Part shown: in pieces, positions 42,733 through 51,868 of the stretch | How positions within the stretch are numbered: position 1 is the stretch's first letter | Layout: each line of letters begins with the position of its first letter | DNA from: Rhodobacter ferrooxidans | GTDB lineage: Bacteria > Pseudomonadota > Alphaproteobacteria > Rhodobacterales > Rhodobacteraceae | NCBI RefSeq assembly: GCF_000176015.1 | Contig: NZ_ACYY01000002.1 | Location: 210,439-274,438 of the forward strand | Direction of reading: 5' to 3' | DNA: 64,000 nt | Translations under genes and position numbers: made by a program | Notes under the pieces: model-generated | What the model was told of the DNA's origin: nothing | The model's database searches: none | The model's input: the letters and a program-made list of their open reading frames with translations, nothing else

Positions 42733-43944
42733 TCACACCCGTTCGATGATCGTCGCCACGCCCATGCCGGAGGCGATGCACAGCGTCGCCAGCCCCACCG
42801 ATTTTCCGCTGCGCTCCAGCTCGTCCAGCAGGGTGCCGATGATCATGGCACCGGTGGCGCCCAGCGGGTGGCCCATGGCAATCGCCCCGCCGTTGACGTT
42901 GACCCGGGCGGGATCGACGTTGAAAGCCTGCTGGAACAGCAACACCACGGCGGCGAAGGCCTCGTTGACCTCGAACAGGTCGATGTCGGAAATTGACATG
43001 CCGGCTTCGCGCAGGATCTTTTCGGTCACCGGCACCGGGCCGGTCAGCATGATGCTGGGTTCGGTGCCGATCTTGGCGGTTGCGCGAATACGGGCGCGGG
43101 GTTGCAGGCCGAACTTCACGCCAAACTCGCGGTTGCCGATCAGCACCGCAGCGGCGCCATCGACAATGCCGCTGGAGTTGCCCGCATGGTGGACATGTTC
43201 GATCTTCTCAAGTTGCGGATAGCGCATCAGCGCCACCTTGTCGAAACCGGGCATGGTTTCGCCCATGTCCTTGAAGGCCGGGCGCAGGGCGGCAAGGCTG
43301 GCCATGTCGGTGGCCGGGCGCATGTATTCGTCGCGGGCCAGAATGGTCAGGCCGTTCTGATCCAGCACCGGCACGATGGAGCGGGCAAACCGCCCCTCTG
43401 CCCAGGCTTGCGCCGCCCGCCGCTGGCTTTCCACCGCCAGCGCGTCGGCCTGCTGGCGGCTGAAGCCATATTTCGTGGCGATCAGGTCGGCGGAAATGCC
43501 TTGCGGCACGAAATGGACCTTCATCGCCAGAGACGGGTCGGCGGCAATCGCAGCACCATCGCTGCCCATGGCAACGCGCCCCATCATCTCGACCCCGCCG
43601 GCGATATAGCCGTTCCCGGCGCCGCCGCGCACCTGATTGGCGGCAAGGTTCACCGCCTCGATGCCAGAGGCGCAGAAGCGGTTGATCGCCAGGCCGGGGA
43701 TGGTTTCGTCAAGGTCCGACGCCAGCACCGCCGAGCGGGCCAGGCAGCCACCCTGCTCGCCCACCGGGGTGACGTTGCCCCAGATCACATCCTCGACCGC
43801 AGCGCCGACAAGCCCGTTGCGCGCCTTGACCGCGTTCAGCATCCGGGCCGAAAGCGCCAACGCCGTGACCTCGTGCAGCGCGCCGTCGGGGCGGCCCTTG
43901 CCGCGGGGGGAACGCAGGGCGTCGTAGATGAAGGCGTCGGTCAT
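42733..43944 (-). CDS. Acetyl-CoA C-acyltransferase (3-ketoacyl-CoA thiolase)
   Basis: The 403-residue thiolase has the acylated Cys in INRFCASGIEAVN, the NVNGGAIAMGHPLGATGA block with catalytic His, and the C-terminal CIASGMGVA Cys loop. An active-site FEVNEAFAA is also present. It cleaves 3-ketoacyl-CoA with CoA in the last step of beta-oxidation and works with FadJ downstream on the same strand. Unlike FadBA operons, several genes separate the two. The start at 43944 follows AGGAGCC. The GST gene lies 9 bp upstream. Confidence 0.93.
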   Translation of the reverse strand: MTDAFIYDALRSPRGKGRPDGALHEVTALALSARMLNAVKARNGLVGAAVEDVIWGNVTPVGEQGGCLARSAVLASDLDETIPGLAINRFCASGIEAVNLAANQVRGGAGNGYIAGGVEMMGRVAMGSDGAAIAADPSLAMKVHFVPQGISADLIATKYGFSRQQADALAVESQRRAAQAWAEGRFARSIVPVLDQNGLTILARDEYMRPATDMASLAALRPAFKDMGETMPGFDKVALMRYPQLEKIEHVHHAGNSSGIVDGAAAVLIGNREFGVKFGLQPRARIRATAKIGTEPSIMLTGPVPVTEKILREAGMSISDIDLFEVNEAFAAVVLLFQQAFNVDPARVNVNGGAIAMGHPLGATGAMIIGTLLDELERSGKSVGLATLCIASGMGVATIIERV

Positions 43945-43953
43945 GGTGGCTCC

Positions 43954-44589
43954 TTAGGCGCGGTCGGACGGGTTGCCGGGCATCAGATCATAGGGAAGCT
44001 GCCAGCCGGGCAGGGCGGAAATCCGGCCCAGCCAGGCGTCGATATGCGGCCAGTCGGTGCGGGAAAAGCCGAAGGGCTCGGGGTAGAACAGATAGCCGCA
44101 GCAGGAGAGGTCAGCGATGGTGACGGCGTCGCCCACCAGCCATTTGTGCGCGGCAAGGTGGTCGTCCAGCACGGTATAGGCGGCTTTCAGGCGGCCTTGC
44201 AGGAAGGGGATGACGCCGGCGGGGCGTTTGTCTTCGGGCATGAAATTGGCCAGAAAGCGGGTGGTGCCGATCTGGGTGGACAGTTTGTGATTGTCCCAGA
44301 ACAGCCAGCGCAGGATGTCGCGCCGCGCCGCCGCCGACCGCCCGCCCAGCTTGCCGGATTTGGAGCTGATATAGTCGAGGATCACCCCCGACTGGGTCAG
44401 CGTGGTATCGCCATCGACCAGCACCGGCACCTCGCCCATCGGGTTCAGGGCGCGGAACGCCGGGCTGCGGGTCTCGCCGTTGAAGAAATCGACGTAGACC
44501 GGCTGCCATTCCATGTCGGCCAGCGTCAGGGCCAGCGCCACCTTGTAGGCATTGCCGGATTCGCCAAAGCAATAAAGTTTTGTGGTCAT
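43954..44589 (-). CDS. Glutathione S-transferase family protein
   Basis: The 211-residue protein has the GST thioredoxin-like N-terminus (KLYCFGESGNAYKVALALTL, then ALNPMGEVPVLVDGDTTLTQSGVILDYI), including the cis-Pro V-P and the Q-S glutathione contact, and an all-helical C-terminus with GDAVTIADL. Ser and Cys near the N-terminus could stabilise the thiolate. Substrate is unknown; the setting among acyl-CoA genes suggests detoxification or isomerisation of catabolic intermediates. A 112-bp spacer separates it from the small protein gene upstream. Confidence 0.88.
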   Translation of the reverse strand: MTTKLYCFGESGNAYKVALALTLADMEWQPVYVDFFNGETRSPAFRALNPMGEVPVLVDGDTTLTQSGVILDYISSKSGKLGGRSAAARRDILRWLFWDNHKLSTQIGTTRFLANFMPEDKRPAGVIPFLQGRLKAAYTVLDDHLAAHKWLVGDAVTIADLSCCGYLFYPEPFGFSRTDWPHIDAWLGRISALPGWQLPYDLMPGNPSDRA

Positions 44590-44644
44590 CGGCGGGGCAC
44601 TCCGTTGTTGGCGACGGCAGCGGGGGTTTCACACCCCCGCACCC

Positions 44645-44680
44645 CCGTGGGATATTTGTGCAAAGGTGAAAAGTGGAGTG
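44645..44680. repeat. Half copy of an intergenic palindromic element
   Basis: GGGATATTTGTGCAAAGGTG resembles the right arm of the element at 60907-61003 (GGGGATATTTTTGCAGAGAA). Only one arm is present here, in the spacer between the GST and small-protein genes. Confidence 0.4.
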
Positions 44681-44701
44681 CGGGTGTGGGGCGGCGGGCG
44701 G

Positions 44702-44914
44702 TCATGCCTTGCGATCCTCCAGTTCCGAATTGAACAGCCGCAGGCGGTGGGTCAGGTTGTCTTCGTTGATCACCGAGGTGAAGTTTTCAAAGAGGAACGA
44801 CAGCGCCTCGCCTTCGTCCAGCCCTGCCTCGGTGGCAAAGCGTTTCAGGCGGCGGTAGCCGTCTTCGGTCATGGCGACGGGGAAGCGGCGGGTCAGGCGA
44901 AAGCGTTTGGGCAT
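44702..44914 (-). CDS. Small conserved hypothetical protein (70 aa)
   Basis: It begins MPKRFRLTRRFPVAMTEDGYRRLKRFA, followed by EALSFLFENF and an acidic tail. The basic, helix-rich start resembles a ribbon-helix-helix type domain (strand RFRLTRRFPV, helix, then LDEGEALSFLFEN), which would suggest DNA binding, but identity is not certain. GAGGA lies 5 nt before ATG 44914; a longer frame to 44947 is unlikely. It lies between the acyl-CoA dehydrogenase and GST genes. Confidence 0.65.
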   Translation of the reverse strand: MPKRFRLTRRFPVAMTEDGYRRLKRFATEAGLDEGEALSFLFENFTSVINEDNLTHRLRLFNSELEDRKA

Positions 44915-44953
44915 GGTATCCTCGTGGTGTTGCCGATGGGCGTGCAACCCAGA

Positions 44954-46729
44954 CTAGAACGCTGCAGCCGGAAGCGCCATCACCGCCGCAGCGCCGGTCT
45001 CGATCCGCGCCAAATGCAGCGCAGTGGCGGGCAGGTGGCGGGACATGTAGTAGCGGCCCGTGGCGATCTTGGCTTCCAGAAATGCGGTATCGCCGCCTGC
45101 GTCCAGTGCGGCATAAGCGGCTTTCGCCATCCGCGCCCACATCAGGCCAAGGCAGGCATGTCCCATCATGTGCAGGAAATCGGTAGAACCGGAGAGGGCG
45201 GCATTGGGGTCTTTCGCCGCCGTTCCAAGAAAGTGCATCGCCGCGGCCTGCACGTCTTTCGACGCCTTTTTCAGCGGCAGCAGGAAGTCGGCCTTCAGCC
45301 GCGGGTCGCCGTCATTGTCCTTGATGAAGGCCTTCATCATGGCAAAGAACGCCATCACCGGCTTGCCGCCATCCAATGCCAGTTTGCGCCCCACCAGATC
45401 CAGCGCCTGCACGCCATTGGCGCCTTCGTAGATCATGGCGATGCGGGCGTCGCGGACGAACTGGCTCATGCCGTTGGCCTCGATATAGCCGTGGCCGCCC
45501 CAGACCTGCTGTGCCGCCACCGCCATCTCGAAGCCCTTGTCGGTCTGGAAGCCCTTGATTACCGGGGTCAGCAGCGAGATCATCGCCTCGGCCGCCGCGT
45601 CGCCCTGCCGCCGCGAGCGGTCGATCAGATGCGCCCCCCAAAGGGTGAAGGCCCGCGCGCCTTCGACGAAGCTTTTCTGGTCCATCAGGCTGCGGCGAAT
45701 GTCGGGATGCACGATCAGCGGGTCGGCGGGGCCGGCGGGGTTGGCGTCGCCGGTGACAGCGCGGCCTTGCAGGCGTTCGCGGGCGTAGGCGACGGCGTTC
45801 TGAAAGGCGGCTTCGGCCACCGCATAGCCTTGCAGGCCGACGCCAAGCCGGGCCTCGTTCATCATGGTGAACATGGCGCGCATGCCCTTGTGCAGATCGC
45901 CCAGCAGAAAGCCGGTGGCGCCATCGTAGTTCATCACGCAGGTGGCCGAGCCGTGGATGCCCATCTTGTGTTCGACCTTGCCCGCCGTCACCTTGTTGCG
46001 TGCGCCAAGGCTGCCATCGGGGTTGACCAGAAACTTCGGCACGATGAACAGGCTGACGCCGCGGATGCCCGGCGCACCGCCCGGCGCACGGGCCAGCACC
46101 AGATGGATGATGTTTTCCGCCAGGTCATGCTCGCCGGCCGAGATGAAGATCTTGGTGCCGGTGATCGCATAGCTGCCGTCGGCCTGCGGTTCTGCCTTGG
46201 TGCGCATCAGGCCCAGATCGGTGCCGCATTGCGGCTCGGTCAGGTTCATCGTGCCGGTCCAGTCGCAACTGACCATCTTCGGCAGATAGGTGGCCTTCTG
46301 CGCCTCGGTGCCATGGGCGTGGATCGCTGAATAGGCGCCATGGGTCAGACCCTGATACATGTTGAACGCCATGTTGGCCGAGGAGAAGATTTCCGAAACC
46401 GCCGCCCCCATCAGATAGGGCAGGCCCTGGCCGCCATAATCGGGGTCGCAATCAAGCGAGGTCCAGCCACCCTCTTGCATCGCCTTGAACGCCGCCTTGA
46501 AGCCGGTGGGGGTGCGCACCACTCCGTTTTCCAGCACGCAGCCCTCGTGGTCGCCCACGGCGTTCAAAGGGGTCAGCAGGTCGGTGGCCACCTTGCCCGC
46601 TTCCTCGAACACCGCACCGGTAAAGCCCGCGTCAAGTTCGTGATAGCCGGGCACCTCGGATTGCGACACCTCCAGCAGGTTGTGCAGCACGAATTGCAGG
46701 TCTTTCACGGGGGCAGCATATACGGGCAT
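44954..46729 (-). CDS. Acyl-CoA dehydrogenase (590-residue type with C-terminal extension)
   Basis: The 591-residue flavoenzyme has the acyl-CoA dehydrogenase core: [40 protein letters not shown] as the flavin-binding middle domain, [21 protein letters not shown] catalytic segment and the [12 protein letters not shown] end. An extra ~100-residue C-terminal domain marks the large subfamily that includes DmdC (3-methylmercaptopropionyl-CoA dehydrogenase) and related long-form enzymes. Substrate cannot be decided here. The gene is 25 bp downstream of a MerR regulator whose promoter carries a palindromic operator, so induction by an acyl-CoA is likely. Confidence 0.92.
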   Translation of the reverse strand: MPVYAAPVKDLQFVLHNLLEVSQSEVPGYHELDAGFTGAVFEEAGKVATDLLTPLNAVGDHEGCVLENGVVRTPTGFKAAFKAMQEGGWTSLDCDPDYGGQGLPYLMGAAVSEIFSSANMAFNMYQGLTHGAYSAIHAHGTEAQKATYLPKMVSCDWTGTMNLTEPQCGTDLGLMRTKAEPQADGSYAITGTKIFISAGEHDLAENIIHLVLARAPGGAPGIRGVSLFIVPKFLVNPDGSLGARNKVTAGKVEHKMGIHGSATCVMNYDGATGFLLGDLHKGMRAMFTMMNEARLGVGLQGYAVAEAAFQNAVAYARERLQGRAVTGDANPAGPADPLIVHPDIRRSLMDQKSFVEGARAFTLWGAHLIDRSRRQGDAAAEAMISLLTPVIKGFQTDKGFEMAVAAQQVWGGHGYIEANGMSQFVRDARIAMIYEGANGVQALDLVGRKLALDGGKPVMAFFAMMKAFIKDNDGDPRLKADFLLPLKKASKDVQAAAMHFLGTAAKDPNAALSGSTDFLHMMGHACLGLMWARMAKAAYAALDAGGDTAFLEAKIATGRYYMSRHLPATALHLARIETGAAAVMALPAAAF

Positions 46730-46754
46730 CGGCGTCTCCGGTCAGGTGGGAATT

Positions 46755-47156
46755 CTATTCGGCGGCGGGTTGGCGAAAGCTGGCCAGCACCTCGGCGCCC
46801 CAGGCCAGTTGCTCTTTCAGGTCGGAAATCGCCACATCAAGCTCGGCGCGCTGGCGTTCCATCTGTGCCAGCCGTTCGCTAGCGATCTCGTAGGTGCGGC
46901 GCAACTGCGGCTCCTGGCTGCCGTCGCGGTCGTAAAGGTCCAGAAGCTGGCGCAGGTCTTCCAGCGAAAAGCCGAAACGCTTGCCGCGCAGGATCAGCGT
47001 CAGCCGCGCCCGGTCGCGCCGGGTGAACAGCCGCCGGGTGCCTTGGCGGACCGGAAAGATCAGTTCCTTGGATTCGTAAAACCGCAATGTGCGCGGGGTG
47101 ACGTCGAAAGCGGCACACATCTCGCGGATGGTCATCAGGTCGGGTGTCATTGACAT
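46755..47156 (-). CDS. MerR family transcriptional regulator 1
   Basis: The 133-residue protein has an N-terminal MerR helix-turn-helix ([19 protein letters not shown]), a winged region with FTRRDRARLTLILRGKRFGFSLEDLRQLL and a C-terminal coiled coil ([22 protein letters not shown]). There is no cysteine-rich metal site, so it responds to something other than a metal. It resembles LiuR-type regulators of acyl-CoA and branched-chain degradation. A strong palindrome lies 69 bp before its start, consistent with autoregulation of this gene and the dehydrogenase. Confidence 0.88.
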   Translation of the reverse strand: MSMTPDLMTIREMCAAFDVTPRTLRFYESKELIFPVRQGTRRLFTRRDRARLTLILRGKRFGFSLEDLRQLLDLYDRDGSQEPQLRRTYEIASERLAQMERQRAELDVAISDLKEQLAWGAEVLASFRQPAAE

Positions 47157-47224
47157 GCTCGCGCAGTGAATGGGGATAGGGGGTAAATGTGCGCCGAACC
47201 CCGGTGTTACCAGACCGGTTGACG

Positions 47225-47250
47225 TTGACGTAAACGTAACGTTACGTCAA
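47225..47250. promoter_or_regulatory. Palindromic operator, probably for the MerR regulators
   Basis: TTGACGTAA (47225-47233) and its complement TTACGTCAA (47242-47250) flank a spacer, and ACGTAACGTTACGT (47234-47247) is a perfect 14-nt palindrome. The ACGT-rich motif is like operators reported for LiuR-type MerR regulators. It is upstream of MerR 1. Confidence 0.6.
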
Positions 47251-47284
47251 AGCGCGCTTGACGTGATGTCAGCCGGGCAAGCGG

Positions 47285-47647
47285 TTACTGTGCGGCGGCG
47301 GTATCGCGCAGGGCGCGCAGATCGGTGATCGAGGCGTCAAGTTCGGCCCGCTGGCGTTCCAGTTCCGCCAGTTGCCGGTCGGCCAGCGCCACCATGGCGG
47401 CCATCTGCGCCTTGGTGCCCTTTTGCTGATAGATCAGCAGCCACTGGCGGATTTCCTCCAGCGAAAAGCCGAACCGCCGACCCCGCAGGATCAGCGTCAT
47501 CCGCGCCACCTCACGCGCCCCATAAAACCGGGCGCGGCCGTCCTTTTCGGGCTGCAACAATTCGATGTATTCGTAATAGCGCAGGGTGCGCGGCGTCACA
47601 TCGAACCGCGCGCACATGTCCTTGAAGCTGAGGCGGATATCGGCCAT
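47285..47647 (-). CDS. MerR family transcriptional regulator 2
   Basis: The 120-residue protein is a close paralogue of MerR 1: [53 protein letters not shown] and a similar coiled coil. AAGGAAGGG precedes ATG 47647. The two regulators probably arose by tandem duplication and are separated by the operator region. It is divergent from the thioesterase genes, which it may also control. Its ligand is unknown. Confidence 0.87.
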   Translation of the reverse strand: MADIRLSFKDMCARFDVTPRTLRYYEYIELLQPEKDGRARFYGAREVARMTLILRGRRFGFSLEEIRQWLLIYQQKGTKAQMAAMVALADRQLAELERQRAELDASITDLRALRDTAAAQ

Positions 47648-47777
47648 CGCCCTTCCTTTCGCGGCCAGCCTAAGGCCAAAGCATCCGGTTGCGCAATCGT
47701 TGTGCAAAGGCCGCAGGGGCCGGGGCTTGTGCTTGCGGGTGGTTCGGCGAATATGGCGCAGGTTGCAGGGGGCCGCG

Positions 47778-48209
47778 ATGCGCGACACGTTGAAATTCGC
47801 CCGCCAGTTCATCGAGGCGCTGCCGCACAGTGCGGCGCTGGGCATGCAGTTGCAGAAGATCGGCAATGGCGTGGCCGTGGTCGATATGCCCTATGACAAG
47901 CGATTCGTCGGTGATCCGCTGACCGGGGTCATCCATGGCGGGGCGGTTTCGGCGCTGATGGATACCGCCTCGGGGGCGGCGGTGATGAGCCACCCTGCGG
48001 CCGGCGACAGCACCGCCACCATTGACCTGCGCATCGACTACATGCGCCCCGCAGCCCCCGGCCAGCGCATCTCGGCCCGGGCGGAATGTTACCACGTCAC
48101 CCGGTCGGTGGCCTTCGTGCGGGTGGTCACCACCGACGACGACACCACCCGCCCGGTCGCCACTGCCACCGGCGCCTTCACCGTCGAACGCCGGAGGGCC
48201 GCCGAATGA
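47778..48209 (+). CDS. PaaI family thioesterase 1
   Basis: The 143-residue hotdog protein has the PaaI signature: a helix ([18 protein letters not shown]), then [19 protein letters not shown] and [17 protein letters not shown] lies 5 nt before ATG 47778. Members hydrolyse acyl-CoA thioesters, here probably to adjust CoA pools in the neighbouring catabolic pathway. Its stop overlaps the next start by 4 nt (ATGA). Confidence 0.87.
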   Translation: MRDTLKFARQFIEALPHSAALGMQLQKIGNGVAVVDMPYDKRFVGDPLTGVIHGGAVSALMDTASGAAVMSHPAAGDSTATIDLRIDYMRPAAPGQRISARAECYHVTRSVAFVRVVTTDDDTTRPVATATGAFTVERRRAAE

Positions 48210-48730
48210 CCCGCGCCAAGCCCGAGCCGGTGCAGGTGATCAAGCAGCGCCGCGATACCGCGCTGCGCACGCTGGTGGAAGGCGTGCCCTATATCAGCTT
48301 TCTGGGGATAGGGTTCGACCGCCGCGGCGACGAGTTGACCGCGATCCTGCCGTTTGACGAAAAGCTGATTGGCAACCCGACGATCCCGGCGCTGCACGGC
48401 GGGGTGACGGCGGCGTTTCTGGAGGTGACGGCGATCATCGAACTGTCGTGGTCGCTGCTGTGGGAGAACATGGAGAAAGGCGCGCTGGACCCGCGGGCGC
48501 TGGACCCCGCGCATCTGCCACGCCTGCCCAAGACCATTGATTTCACAGTGGATTATCTGCGCGCAGGCCTGCCGCGCGACGCCTATGCAAGGGCGCGGGT
48601 CAACCGCTCGGGGCGGCGCTATGCGAGCGTGCATGTCGAGGCCTGGCAGGACAATCGCAGCCGCCTGTTCGCGCAGGCCACCGGGCATTTCCTGATGCCA
48701 ACGGGCGACGGCATGGCCACGGATGGCTGA
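48206..48730 (+). CDS. PaaI family thioesterase 2
   Basis: The 174-residue hotdog protein has [17 protein letters not shown], then [18 protein letters not shown] and [12 protein letters not shown], with the catalytic-region His-Gly-Gly. It is longer than its neighbour because of an insertion ([20 protein letters not shown]). It is coupled to the preceding thioesterase and overlaps the MATE start by 8 nt, so a three-gene operon is likely. Confidence 0.87.
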   Translation: MTRAKPEPVQVIKQRRDTALRTLVEGVPYISFLGIGFDRRGDELTAILPFDEKLIGNPTIPALHGGVTAAFLEVTAIIELSWSLLWENMEKGALDPRALDPAHLPRLPKTIDFTVDYLRAGLPRDAYARARVNRSGRRYASVHVEAWQDNRSRLFAQATGHFLMPTGDGMATDG

Positions 48731-50024
48731 GGTCGGTCACACCCGCGTTCTGAAGATCGCGCTGCCCATTGTGCTTTCGAACGCCACCGTGCCGCTGTTG
48801 GGGGCGGTGGATACCGCCGTGGTCGGGCAGATGGGTCTGGCGGCCCCGATCGGCGCGGTGGGGCTGGGGGCGATCGTGCTGGCCTCGGTCTACTGGATCT
48901 TCGGCTTTCTGCGCATGGGCACCTCGGGGCTGGCGGCGCAGGCGCTGGGGGCGGGGGACCGGGTGGAATTGCGGGCGATTCTGCTGCGGGCGCTGGCCAT
49001 TGGTGCTGCGGCGGGATGCGTGTTCGTGGCGTTGCAAGCACCGCTGGTCTGGGCCGCCTTCGCGCTGGCCCCGGCCAGTGCCGAGGTGGAGGGGCTGGCG
49101 CGGCAATATCTTGCCATCCGCATCTGGGGGGCGCCTGCCACCATAGCGCTTTACGCCGTGACCGGCTGGCTGATCGCGCAGGAGCGCACCCGCGCGGTGC
49201 TGCTGTTGCAACTGTGGATGAACGGGCTGAACATCGCGCTGGACCTGTGGTTCGTGCTGGGCCTTGGCTGGGGCGTGCCGGGGGTGGCCGCCGCGACGCT
49301 GATTGCCGAATGGACCGGGCTTGGCTTCGGTCTGTGGCTTTGCCGCAGCGCCTTTGGCCCGGGGCTGGCGGCGGTCTGGGCGCGGATGCGGGATGCGCGG
49401 GCGCTGCGGCGGATGGCCTCGGTCAACACCGACATCATGCTGCGATCCGTGCTGTTGCAGGGCAGTTTCACCGCCTTCCTGTTCCTTGGCGCGGGCTTTG
49501 GTGACGTGACGCTGGCCGCCAACCAGGTGCTGATGCAGTTTCTGGAGATCACCGCCTATGCGCTGGACGGCTTTGCCTTTGCCGCCGAGGCGCTGGTGGG
49601 GCAGGCGGTGGGCGCGCGCTCGGTCGCGGCGGTGCGGCAGGCGGCGCGGATTTCCGGGTTATGGGGGCTTGGCGGGGCGGCACTGCTGGCGCTGGCCTTT
49701 GCCTTGTTCGGCCCACAGATCATCGACCTGATGACCACTGCCCCGGATGTGCGCACGGTGGCGCGGGCGCATCTTTGGTGGCTGGTTGCGGCGCCGCTGA
49801 TCGGGGTCGCCAGCTGGATGTTCGACGGCATCTTCATCGGCGCCACCCGCACCCGGGCGATGCTGGCCTGCATGGCCATTTCGGTCGCGGCCTATGCGGT
49901 GGCGCTGCTGGTGCTGCTGCCCTTTGGCAACCACGGGCTATGGGCGGCGCTGATGGTGCTGAACGCCACGCGCGGCATCAGCATGGCACTGGCCTACCCG
50001 GCGGTTGAACGGGCGGCGGCCTAG
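48723..50024 (+). CDS. MATE family efflux transporter (DinF type)
   Basis: The 433-residue integral membrane protein has 12 predicted helices and the MATE pattern (VLKIALPIVLSNATVPLLGAVDTAVVGQMG, and the duplicated half near GFAFAAEALVGQAVGA). The DinF subgroup exports drugs or protects against bile salts and oxidative stress using a cation gradient; the natural substrate here is unknown. It ends 12 bp before the convergent TIGR02186 gene. Confidence 0.9.
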   Translation: MAEVGHTRVLKIALPIVLSNATVPLLGAVDTAVVGQMGLAAPIGAVGLGAIVLASVYWIFGFLRMGTSGLAAQALGAGDRVELRAILLRALAIGAAAGCVFVALQAPLVWAAFALAPASAEVEGLARQYLAIRIWGAPATIALYAVTGWLIAQERTRAVLLLQLWMNGLNIALDLWFVLGLGWGVPGVAAATLIAEWTGLGFGLWLCRSAFGPGLAAVWARMRDARALRRMASVNTDIMLRSVLLQGSFTAFLFLGAGFGDVTLAANQVLMQFLEITAYALDGFAFAAEALVGQAVGARSVAAVRQAARISGLWGLGGAALLALAFALFGPQIIDLMTTAPDVRTVARAHLWWLVAAPLIGVASWMFDGIFIGATRTRAMLACMAISVAAYAVALLVLLPFGNHGLWAALMVLNATRGISMALAYPAVERAAA

Positions 50025-50036
50025 CTGCGGTGTTGG

Positions 50037-50849
50037 CTACAGCCGGAACAGCCGGAACACCGCCGAGGCCGCCCAGCCCGAAACCGCTGCCAGCGCCAGC
50101 GCAATCAGGCCATACAGCAGCGGCTGTCGGGTGGCCATGCGATAGACAGTTCGTTCCAGCCCTTCCTTGCGCACCCGGATGGTGCGTTTCAGCGTATCGA
50201 CCACGGCGCCATCGCGGGTCAGGAAAATCCGCACCTGATAGTTGCCTTCGGTCAGGTTGGCCGGCAGTTCGATATCGGCGCGGAACAGTGTGTCCTCCGC
50301 CAGTCCGACACCGGTGTCGCGCACCATGAACCTGCCTTCGCCGGTGCGGATGCGCATAAGCGCCTCGACGAACTGTGGCGCGCTTTCGGCTTCGGCGCTG
50401 ATGCCGACGGCGCGGATCGCTTGCGGCAGCGAGATATTGTAGCGCAGGTCATCGGTCTGCGCCAGAATCTGGCTCAGCGGGCCGGTGCTGGCCACGGCAT
50501 AGAAGCTGGGCGCACTGTCGATCCGCACCTCGGCCGAGTTCAGCCAGATGCCAAAGCGGTGGTCCTTGCGGCGCACGATCTGGGTTTGTGGCGGGCCTTC
50601 GACGGTGATGATCACCTGTAACGGCGGGCCTTCGGGCACCTTGGTTTCGCGTTTGACAGCGCCGTAGATCAGAATTTCCGAGCCGCCGAAATTGGTGGTG
50701 ATCGACACCCGGCTGTGGCTGAGGCCGGCGACGATGGTTTCGGTCGCAGTCTGTTCAGGTCGGGGCTGTTCCGGTCGGGTCTGTTCCGGTCCGGTTTGGG
50801 CGGCCACAGGCAGCGCCATCAGCATCAGAAGGGCCAGCGCGCGGATCAT
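50037..50849 (-). CDS. TIGR02186 family (Alph_Pro_TM) membrane protein
   Basis: The 270-residue product has a signal peptide (MIRALALLMLMALPVAAQT), a PEQ-rich tandem stretch (PEQTRPEQPRPEQT), a periplasmic domain with ETIVAGLSHSRVSITTNFGGSEILIYGAVKR, and a C-terminal membrane anchor (LLYGLIALALAAVSGWAASAVF). This is the alphaproteobacterial TIGR02186 family of unknown function, which is usually linked to TauE/SafE exporters. It overlaps that gene by 4 nt. Probably a partner in sulfite/organosulfonate export. Confidence 0.9.
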   Translation of the reverse strand: MIRALALLMLMALPVAAQTGPEQTRPEQPRPEQTATETIVAGLSHSRVSITTNFGGSEILIYGAVKRETKVPEGPPLQVIITVEGPPQTQIVRRKDHRFGIWLNSAEVRIDSAPSFYAVASTGPLSQILAQTDDLRYNISLPQAIRAVGISAEAESAPQFVEALMRIRTGEGRFMVRDTGVGLAEDTLFRADIELPANLTEGNYQVRIFLTRDGAVVDTLKRTIRVRKEGLERTVYRMATRQPLLYGLIALALAAVSGWAASAVFRLFRL

Positions 50850-51766
50850 GGCAACCTGCCCGCGGTGATCGAGAAAAGCTCGGCTGGCATCAGCAACAAA
50901 TCCAGCGCCACCCGGATGCAGACGGCCAGCACCAGCAGCGCCAGCAGCACGCGCAACTGCTCGGCCTTCAGCCGCACGCCGACGCGGGCGCCAAGCTGTG
51001 CCCCGATCACTCCGCCAAAGATCAGCAGCGCCGCCAGAACGATGTCCACCGTGTGGTTGGTGACAGCCTGCATCAGCGTGGTGAAGGCGGTCACGAAAAT
51101 GATCTGGAACAGCGAGGTGCCGATCACCACCTTGGTCGGCATCCCCAGAAGGTAGATCATCGCCGGCACCATGATGAAGCCGCCGCCCACCCCCATGATC
51201 GCCGACAGAAAGCCCACCACCGCCCCCACCGCCAACGGTGGCAAAACCGAGATGAACAGCCCCGAGGTGCGGAATTTCACTTTCAGCGGCAGACCATGCA
51301 CCCAGGTGTGGGTATGGGCGCGCGCCACCGGGGCTCGGCCGCCACGGGTGCGCAGCAGAGTCCCCAGGCTTTCCTTCAGCATCAACGCGCCGACGATGCC
51401 AAGGAACAGCACATAGCTCAGCTGCACGAACACGTCGATCTGCCCGGCCTTGGTCAGCAGCGCAAACACCCAGATGCCGAAGGCCGACCCCAGCATGCCG
51501 CCCGCCAGCAGCACGACTCCCATGCGGAAATCCACCGCCTTGCGTCGCAACTGCGCCAGCACCCCCGAAACCGACGACGCCACCACCTGATTGGCGCCGG
51601 TGGCCACCGCCACGGCCGGCGGGATGCCGATGAAGAACAGCAGGGGCGTGATCAGAAAGCCGCCGCCAACCCCGAACATGCCCGACAGAAAGCCCACGAC
51701 TCCGCCAATGCCCAACAGCAGGTAGGCATTCACGGAAACCTCGGCGATGGGTAGGAAGATCTGCAT
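50846..51766 (-). CDS. Sulfite exporter TauE/SafE family protein
   Basis: The 306-residue membrane protein has the duplicated TauE motif: GFLSGMFGVGGGFLITPLLFFIGIPPAVAVATGANQ in the first half and GFLSAIMGVGGGFIMVPAMIYLLGMPTKVVIGTSLFQ in the second. Eight to nine helices are predicted. ATG 51766 (MQIFLPIAEVSVNAYLL) is chosen over a frame to 51847 because it starts at the first conserved segment. It forms an operon with TIGR02186 downstream. It probably moves sulfite or a related anion. Confidence 0.88.
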   Translation of the reverse strand: MQIFLPIAEVSVNAYLLLGIGGVVGFLSGMFGVGGGFLITPLLFFIGIPPAVAVATGANQVVASSVSGVLAQLRRKAVDFRMGVVLLAGGMLGSAFGIWVFALLTKAGQIDVFVQLSYVLFLGIVGALMLKESLGTLLRTRGGRAPVARAHTHTWVHGLPLKVKFRTSGLFISVLPPLAVGAVVGFLSAIMGVGGGFIMVPAMIYLLGMPTKVVIGTSLFQIIFVTAFTTLMQAVTNHTVDIVLAALLIFGGVIGAQLGARVGVRLKAEQLRVLLALLVLAVCIRVALDLLLMPAELFSITAGRLP

Positions 51767-51868
51767 GGGCGAAGCCGGAAAGAAATGCTGCGGGTTGAAA
51801 AAACAGGCGCTGGGAAAAGTCTTGCGCGTTGCGGGTTGGCTTGTCAAACCCCGGTGCGGCTCACGGCG

